A DNA stretch of 47,535 nucleotides from CAYLSO01 sp964386525 (GTDB taxonomy: Bacteria > Eisenbacteria > RBG-16-71-46 > DASYSL01): assembly GCA_964386525.1 (NCBI GenBank), contig CAYLSO010000258.1, forward strand, positions 1 through 47,535. Direction: 5' to 3'. Positions 42,717 to 47,535 of this stretch are shown in pieces (position 1 is the first letter of the stretch; each line of letters opens with the position of its first letter). A model generated the notes under the pieces. It saw only the letters and a program-made list of their open reading frames with translations. It searched no databases and was not told the origin of the DNA. The translations under genes were made by a program, and so were the position numbers.

Positions 42717-44582
42717 TCAGCAGCAGGCGCTCGGGGAGCCGGGCGCGGGCCGCGCCGCAGCGCCCCCCGTCACGCACACGTCCGGCACCACCGGCCGCCG
42801 GCCGGAGAGCACCTGCCACCAGCGCACGCCGGCCTCCACCAGGACCAGGGCCATGCAGGTCATCATGATCGCAGTGAGGGTCGCGTTGAGGCCGCCCTGG
42901 AAGGCCTGGCCCGGATCTCCAGCGGTGAGCCTGGGCAAGTAGTTGTCGCGGATGGACAGGAAACCGGCGGTCTGCGTGATGGCCGTCACGCCGACCAGCG
43001 GCACCGCGGTCACCCACGCGTAGCGCGCGCCCCCCGAGTTGATCAGAATCGTGGTGCCGACGGTGAGCGCCACGCCCGCCAGCAGCTGGTTGGCGATGCC
43101 GAACATCGGCCAGATGGTGCTGATCGAGCCGGTGAGGATGAAGTACGTCCAGCCGCCGCATACCAGCAGGCTGGCGACCGCCGCGCCCGGAAGCCAGTCG
43201 GTGCGCCCGAGCGGCTTGTGCACGCGCCCGGCCTCCTCTTGCAGGATGAAGCGCGCCACGCGCGTGCCGGCGTCGATGGTCGTGAGGATGAAGAGCGCCT
43301 CGAACATGATGGCGAAGTGGTGCCAGTAGCCCATCAGACCGCGCATGCCGGGGATGCCCGAGAAGATCTGCGCCATGCCCACGGCCAGCGACACCGCCCC
43401 GCCGGTGCGCCCGGCCAGCGTCTCCCCCACCTCGGCCTGCAGCTCCGCCAGGTTCACCGGCACGAGCCCCAGGGCGGCGAACTTCTCCGGCGTCACGTTG
43501 ATGGCGAAGTAGTCGGCCGGGTGCAGCGAGGTGGCGTCGATGAGCGCCATGACGCCGACCACGCCCTCGCACAGCATGGCGCCGAAGCCGATCGGCCGCG
43601 CGTCGCTCTCGCGGTCCAGCATCTTGGGCGTGGTGCCCGAGCCGACCAGCGAGTGGAAGCCCGAGATGGCCCCTCAGGCGATGGTGATGAAGAGGAAGGG
43701 GAAGAGCGGCCCCGGGACGATCGGCCCGCCGCCGGCGGCGTACTCGGTCACCGCCGGCATCTTGAGTACGGGGTTCACCAGGCAGACGCCGAGCGCCAGC
43801 AAGGCGATGGTGCCGAGCTTCATGTAGGTCGAGAGGTAGTCGCGAGGGGCCAGCAGCAGCCACACCAGCAGCACCGAGGCCACGAAACCGTAGGCCGCCA
43901 TGGCCAGGGTGAGCTGCGTCTTGCCGAGGGTGAAGACGGCGCCGAGCGGCGTCTGCGGGATCCAGCGGCCGAGGATCACGCAGGCCATCATCGCGAGCAC
44001 CCCGGCCACCGTGGCCTCGGCGACGCGGCCGGGCCGCAGGCGGTGCATCCACAGCCCCATCGCCACCGCGATGGGGATCGACATGGCGACGGTGAACGTG
44101 CCCCACGAGGACTCGCGCAGGGCGTTGACCACCGCCAGCCCGAGGCCGGCCAGGGCGATGACCACGATGAACAGGATGGCGACGGCGGCGAGGACGTAGG
44201 CGCGCGGCGAGATCTCGCTGCGCGCGAGCTCGGCCAGGGAGCGGCCGTCGCGCCGCGTGCTGGCCACCAGGATGGTGAAGTCGTGCACGGCGCCGGCCAC
44301 CACCACGCCGACGACCAGCCAGGCGAGGCCGCGGAAGCAGCCGAACTGCGCCGCCAGCACCGGCCCGATGAGCGGCCCGGCCCCGGTGATGGCCGCGAAG
44401 TGGTGCCCGAAGAGCACCCAGCGACCGGTCGGGTAGTAGTTCTGGCCGTCGTAGAGGCGGTGCGCCGCGGTGCGGCGCGCGTCGTCGAGCACGAGCACCC
44501 GGGCCGCCAGGAAGGCGCTGTAGTAGCGGTAGGCCAGGGTGAGGACTGCGGCCACCACGAGGACCACGAAGAGGCCGCTCAC
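42717..44582 (-). CDS. cstA: Carbon starvation protein A family transporter with in-frame TGA at a conserved Cys
   Basis: The 622-codon frame encodes a membrane protein of the CstA family (peptide/pyruvate uptake). It carries RLYDGQNYYPTGRWVLFGHHFAAI, GAGPLIGPVLAAQFG, WLVVGVVVAGAVHDF and, later, FGIANQLLAGVALTVG. Codon 303 (43674-43676 on the plus strand) is TGA in the context FLFITIA-TGA-GAISGFHSLVGSGTTPKML, where CstA proteins have Cys. The reading frame continues intact on both sides. It is a selenocysteine codon, a point nonsense mutation or a sequence error; if TGA is a stop only the first 302 residues are made. GTG 44582 has GGAGGA upstream. The protein ends ACC (two Cys). Confidence 0.88.
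43636..43676 (-). promoter_or_regulatory. Hairpin just after the cstA TGA, SECIS-like but not canonical
   Basis: Starting nine bases after the TGA, the mRNA can form a seven- to eight-bp stem (arms at 43659-43665 and 43636-43642) with an unpaired U and an inner 3-bp stem closed by a five-base loop, about 21-25 bases from the TGA. Distance fits bacterial SECIS elements. However, the loop lacks the G normally found in its first two positions, and hairpins are common in GC-rich DNA. Confidence 0.25.
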
Positions 44583-44647
44583 GCGCCGGTTCCTCCGCTC
44601 GGCCTCTGCCCTGTTTCAGGAGTTACACGAAGCCCCAGAAGCCGCCG

Positions 44648-44941
44648 TCAGTTGCTGCGCGCCCCGGTGGTCGGCGGCGGCGCCAGCTCCTCGTTGGCGT
44701 AGCCGCGCTGCAGCCAGCGGTTGTCGACCCCGATCACCCCGGCGTGTGAGGTGCCCGTGCCGGGGGTCCAGTACTTCGGGTTGGGGATCAGGTCGAGCCG
44801 CTTCTCCACCTGCTGGAGGAGCGCCGGCAGCACGCGGGCGCGCACCTTGCCGCAGCGCTCGCAGCGCTCGCGCTGGAAGCCGCTGGTGGCGGCCACGGGG
44901 CGGTACTTGTGACGGAGCGTGAGCAGACAGATGAGACGCAT
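44648..44941 (-). CDS. Small protein with a CxxC zinc-ribbon-like motif, unrecognised
   Basis: This 97-residue protein has an N-terminal segment RLICLLTLRHKYRPVAATSGF followed by CERCGK near 27-32, which could bind metal together with Cys5. The C-terminal half contains PNPKYWTPGTG and a charged tail. No domain is recognised. ATG 44941 has GAGAGG upstream. It sits 65 bases upstream of cstA on the same strand and could be cotranscribed; it is not the YbdD-type partner that often follows cstA. Confidence 0.65.
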   Translation of the reverse strand: MRLICLLTLRHKYRPVAATSGFQRERCERCGKVRARVLPALLQQVEKRLDLIPNPKYWTPGTGTSHAGVIGVDNRWLQRGYANEELAPPPTTGARSN

Positions 44942-45114
44942 CGGGCTTCCTCTCCGGCGCAGACGCGGGGACGCCGCGCCGCCGCTCGCCGGGCGGCGCC
45001 AAGGGTTCGCTGTCGCGCGCAGTATACGGCATGCCGGCCCCAGGAGGGGCAGGATGCGGGGGCTTCGCGGGAGAATTCGAGTGCCGCGGGAAGCGCCGCC
45101 CGGGCGGCCGGGGG

Positions 45115-46332
45115 TCAGCGGAGCAGCAGGATACGGCGGGCCGCGGCCGTGCCGCCGGCCGTCAGGCGGACGACGTAGACGCCCGGGGCCGCCCGCGCCC
45201 CCGAGGCCTCCCGGCCGTCCCACACCGCCGCGTGGGCCCCGGCCGCCCGGCGCCCGCGCGCCAGTTGGGCGACGCGCCGGCCGGAGACGTCGTAGACCGA
45301 CAACGCGACGTCGGCGGCCGCCGGCAGCTCGTAGCGCACGGCGGTGGCGGCCGTGAAGGGATTGGGCACGTTCGCCAGCAGGCGCACCCGCGCCGCGCCG
45401 TCGGGCTGGTCCACGGCGATGCCGGGCGCGGACGCCGGATCGAACACCACGACGTCGTAGGCGAAGGTCCGCGGCGCGCCGCCCACGCGCACGTTGCTGA
45501 GCGCGACGTGGTAGCGCACGTCGCGCGCCGGCTTGCTGCCCGAGTAGTCGAGGACGGTCCAGCAGAGCGTGTTGTCCCCGTAACCGTTGGCGACGGTCTC
45601 GAGGCGCACGGGGGCCGCCGCGCCGTCCCGGGTGAGCGCCACGGCGGCGGCCGAGAAGTCCGCACCGGGGTACGAGAACGACCACAGCGCGCCGGCCGTC
45701 TGGTACGGGACGTAGCCGGCGGGCGGCCAGGCCACCCACTCGGGCGCCGGCGGCCGCGCGCCGGCCCCGCCGATGACCCACAGATCGTACGCCGGGTAGC
45801 TGTTCCCGAAGGTCGCCCCCACCCCCATCGTCTGCTGCGGCGGGTAGAGGATCCAGCGCCGGTGGCCGGCCGAGGGCACGCCGCCGTCGAGGATCCAGCC
45901 CGTCACGGCGGCCGGCAGCGTGGCGTAGCCGCCGGCCAGATTGGACTTGCCCGCCGCCTCGGCGCCGCCCGCCGTGTAGCAGGTCCAGGAAGCCGGCGGC
46001 GAGTGCGAGAGCTGCCGGTTGGCGGTCATCATCAGGGCGGCGTCCTGGCACTTGGCGTTCCAGTCGGCGCGCAGCGCCACGTCCGACGGCAGCCCTGCCA
46101 TAGCGCGGAAGTAGGCGAGGCGCCGCAGTCCGGCGTCCCGGTACGCGGCGGAGACGTCACCCGCCGCGCACGCCGCGTAGTTGCCGCTGAAACCCGAGGG
46201 CACGCCCTCGGAGGCCAGGTAGACGCTGTCGAAGAGCGCCGCCACGGCGCCGCGGTCCTGCGTGTCCACGGTGAGGGCGCGCGCGGGAGCGGCGAGGAGG
46301 AGAAGGACGGCGGCGGCGGTGAGGTATCGCAC
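45115..46332 (-). CDS. Secreted CAP/SCP-domain protein with FlgD-like C-terminal module
   Basis: The 405-residue protein has a signal peptide (1-19), a CAP-superfamily domain at about 25-180 (NAKCQDAALMMTANRQLSHSP, GWILDGGVPSAGHRRWIL, TMGVGATFG), a middle beta-rich region to about 320, and an FlgD-like sorting module at about 325-405 (NPFTAATAVRYEL, VYDVSGRRVAQL, GVYVVRLTAGG). The His residues in LSHSP and GHRRW match the CAP cavity. CAP proteins bind lipids, peptides or act as proteases in some organisms; no function can be chosen here. The GTG at 46332 lies seven bases after the stop of the HD-GYP gene, with no clear ribosome site. Confidence 0.85.
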   Translation of the reverse strand: MRYLTAAAVLLLLAAPARALTVDTQDRGAVAALFDSVYLASEGVPSGFSGNYAACAAGDVSAAYRDAGLRRLAYFRAMAGLPSDVALRADWNAKCQDAALMMTANRQLSHSPPASWTCYTAGGAEAAGKSNLAGGYATLPAAVTGWILDGGVPSAGHRRWILYPPQQTMGVGATFGNSYPAYDLWVIGGAGARPPAPEWVAWPPAGYVPYQTAGALWSFSYPGADFSAAAVALTRDGAAAPVRLETVANGYGDNTLCWTVLDYSGSKPARDVRYHVALSNVRVGGAPRTFAYDVVVFDPASAPGIAVDQPDGAARVRLLANVPNPFTAATAVRYELPAAADVALSVYDVSGRRVAQLARGRRAAGAHAAVWDGREASGARAAPGVYVVRLTAGGTAAARRILLLR

Positions 46333-46339
46333 GACGGCC

Positions 46340-47476
46340 CTACGCCGCCAGCCGCGAGCTGCGGTTGGGCTCCGGCTCGCGGTCCGCCCGCGGTGCGCGC
46401 TCGGCCGCCCGCCGCGCCTGCTGCGCGTCGGGGTGCAGGTCGCCGTAGCCGCGAAAGAGATGCACGGCGGCGTCGGTGACCTCGGGGTCGAACTGCGTGC
46501 CGCGGTTCGTGAGCAGCTCTTCCTGGATGCGCGAATAGGGCAGCGCCGGGCGGTACGGACGCTGCACCGACATGGCGTCCAGCGCGTCGGCCACGGCCAC
46601 GATGCGCGCCGCCCGTGGCAGTTGGGTGCCGCGCAGGCCGAGCGGGTAGCCGTGGCCGTCGTAGCGCTCGTGGTGGCCGACGATGCACTCGGCGGCGGTG
46701 CGCAGGAAGGGCAGGTCGCGCACGATGCCGAAGCCGACGCGCGGGTGGCTGCGCATCACCCGCCACTCCTCGGCGGTGAGCGGCCCCGGCTTGAGCAGGA
46801 CCGAGTCCGGGATGCCGATCTTGCCGAGGTCGTGCAGCAGCGCGCCGTGGAAGATCTTCTGCTTGTGGCGCTCGGGCAGCTGCATCACGTCGGCCAGCCG
46901 CAGCGCGTACTCGGCGACGCGCTTCGAGTGGCGCTGGGTCTCGCCCTCGCGCGCGTCCAGCGCGGCCACCAGCGACTCGAGCGCCAGGCGGTAGGCGCGC
47001 CCGGCGCGGCGCAGCGAGCGGCGCAGCTCGCGCGCCCGCTCGCGCATCTCGCGCTCCAGGGCGGCCCGCAGCTCGCCGTTCTCGTGGCGCAGGCGCGCCC
47101 GCTCCAGCGCTCGGCGGACCGCCAGCTGCAGGTCCTCGGGACAGCGGTCGCGCCGCAGGACGTCGTCGGCGGCGTCGGGGACGGCGGCCTGGGCCAGAGC
47201 GGCGTCCTCGGGGGCGGCCACGAGCACCAGGCCGGGCTGCGGCCACTCCTCGCGCAGGCGCGGCGCCAGGGGAGCGCCGGCCCCGTCGCGGAGCCGCAGG
47301 TCGCAGAGCACGGCATCGTACGGCGTGCCCCGCAGCGCGGCGAGCGCCTCCTCGGCGTCGCCGGCGCCGCGCGCCGCGTAGCCGTCGAGGCTGAGCAGGC
47401 CCACCACGCGCTCGCGCTGCGGGGTCTCGCGGTCGGCGACCAGGATGCGGCGGCTGTGGAAGCTGGCGAAGTGCAC
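46340..47476 (-). CDS. Response regulator with HD-GYP phosphodiesterase domain
   Basis: The 378-residue protein has a receiver domain at 1-120 (phospho-acceptor Asp59 in CDLRLRDG), a helical linker (about 125-160) and an HD-GYP domain at about 165-345. That domain has LHDLGKIGIPD for the HD pair and HHERYDGHGYP for the GYP motif, both intact, so it should hydrolyse cyclic di-GMP. The receiver lacks the usual acidic pair at the start (VADRETP has one Asp), so phosphorylation may differ. GTG 47476 follows GGGGGAG. It sits upstream of the CAP gene and may regulate surface or secretion traits; the partner kinase is not in the window. Bases 47477-47535 show nothing further. Confidence 0.9.
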   Translation of the reverse strand: MHFASFHSRRILVADRETPQRERVVGLLSLDGYAARGAGDAEEALAALRGTPYDAVLCDLRLRDGAGAPLAPRLREEWPQPGLVLVAAPEDAALAQAAVPDAADDVLRRDRCPEDLQLAVRRALERARLRHENGELRAALEREMRERARELRRSLRRAGRAYRLALESLVAALDAREGETQRHSKRVAEYALRLADVMQLPERHKQKIFHGALLHDLGKIGIPDSVLLKPGPLTAEEWRVMRSHPRVGFGIVRDLPFLRTAAECIVGHHERYDGHGYPLGLRGTQLPRAARIVAVADALDAMSVQRPYRPALPYSRIQEELLTNRGTQFDPEVTDAAVHLFRGYGDLHPDAQQARRAAERAPRADREPEPNRSSRLAA

Positions 47477-47535
47477 GGTCTCCCCCGATGCCGGACCCCC
47501 CGCCGGGGAGAAGGCCTCCGCGGGGCGGTCCGCAG

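Overview
This window is a very GC-rich bacterial chromosome segment (codon third positions are almost all G or C) with about 33 genes, read on both strands. Several features point to a Gram-negative-type lineage of the FCB/'candidate phylum' kind, such as Candidatus Eisenbacteria, Krumholzibacteriota or relatives. These are exported proteins that end in FlgD-like Ig sorting modules, lamin-tail proteins, an outer-membrane barrel with a heme site, an Rnf complex and a very long GreA-domain protein. This placement is an inference from gene content, not a phylogenetic result. No rRNA, tRNA, CRISPR array, insertion sequence or prophage gene was recognised.

Layout. 1-6.1 kb: a partial alpha/beta hydrolase, two near-identical exported tetraheme cytochromes (1122-2084 and 5348-6064) flanking an NYN-domain RNase-like protein and a secreted oligoendopeptidase F. 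6.6-8.6 kb: acyl-CoA dehydrogenase and FabI, convergent on a shared terminator. 8.7-13.3 kb: a Ser/Thr kinase with TPRs, then a diheme peroxidase/heme-barrel operon. 13.7-15.8 kb: a lysine/arginine-rich histone-H1-like gene, a decayed lamin-tail gene and a cold-shock gene. 16.0-25.3 kb: one tightly overlapping minus-strand operon apbE-rnfC-rnfD-rnfG-rnfE-rnfA-rnfB-korA-korB, joining a 2-oxoacid:ferredoxin oxidoreductase to the ferredoxin-oxidising Rnf pump and to the enzyme that flavinylates it. A one-cluster ferredoxin is read divergently next to it. 26.0-34 kb: an S9 peptidase, a secreted lamin-tail protein, a class A PBP interrupted by an in-frame TAA, and a small secreted protein. 34.1-40.4 kb: a GreA-domain protein followed by glucokinase, facing pgl-pgi. 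40.6-47.5 kb: a GT87-like membrane protein, CstA with an in-frame TGA, a small CxxC protein, a CAP-domain protein and an HD-GYP response regulator.

Most notable observation. Two separate pairs of paralogous secreted proteins occur here. In each pair one member ends in an FlgD-like sorting module, while the other ends in a short C-terminal peptide of the form TTWGxLKATxR. One pair is the tetraheme cytochromes. The other is the proteins at 28296-30293 and 33319-33927, which share a previously unnamed N-terminal domain. The swap suggests that the short peptide is an alternative C-terminal signal for sorting, export or anchoring. Other points worth attention are a TGA codon exactly where CstA carries a conserved cysteine (selenocysteine or lesion), an RnfA carrying an extra exported domain, nonapeptide repeats in the histone-like protein, and three or four disrupted genes that may reflect true decay or assembly errors.
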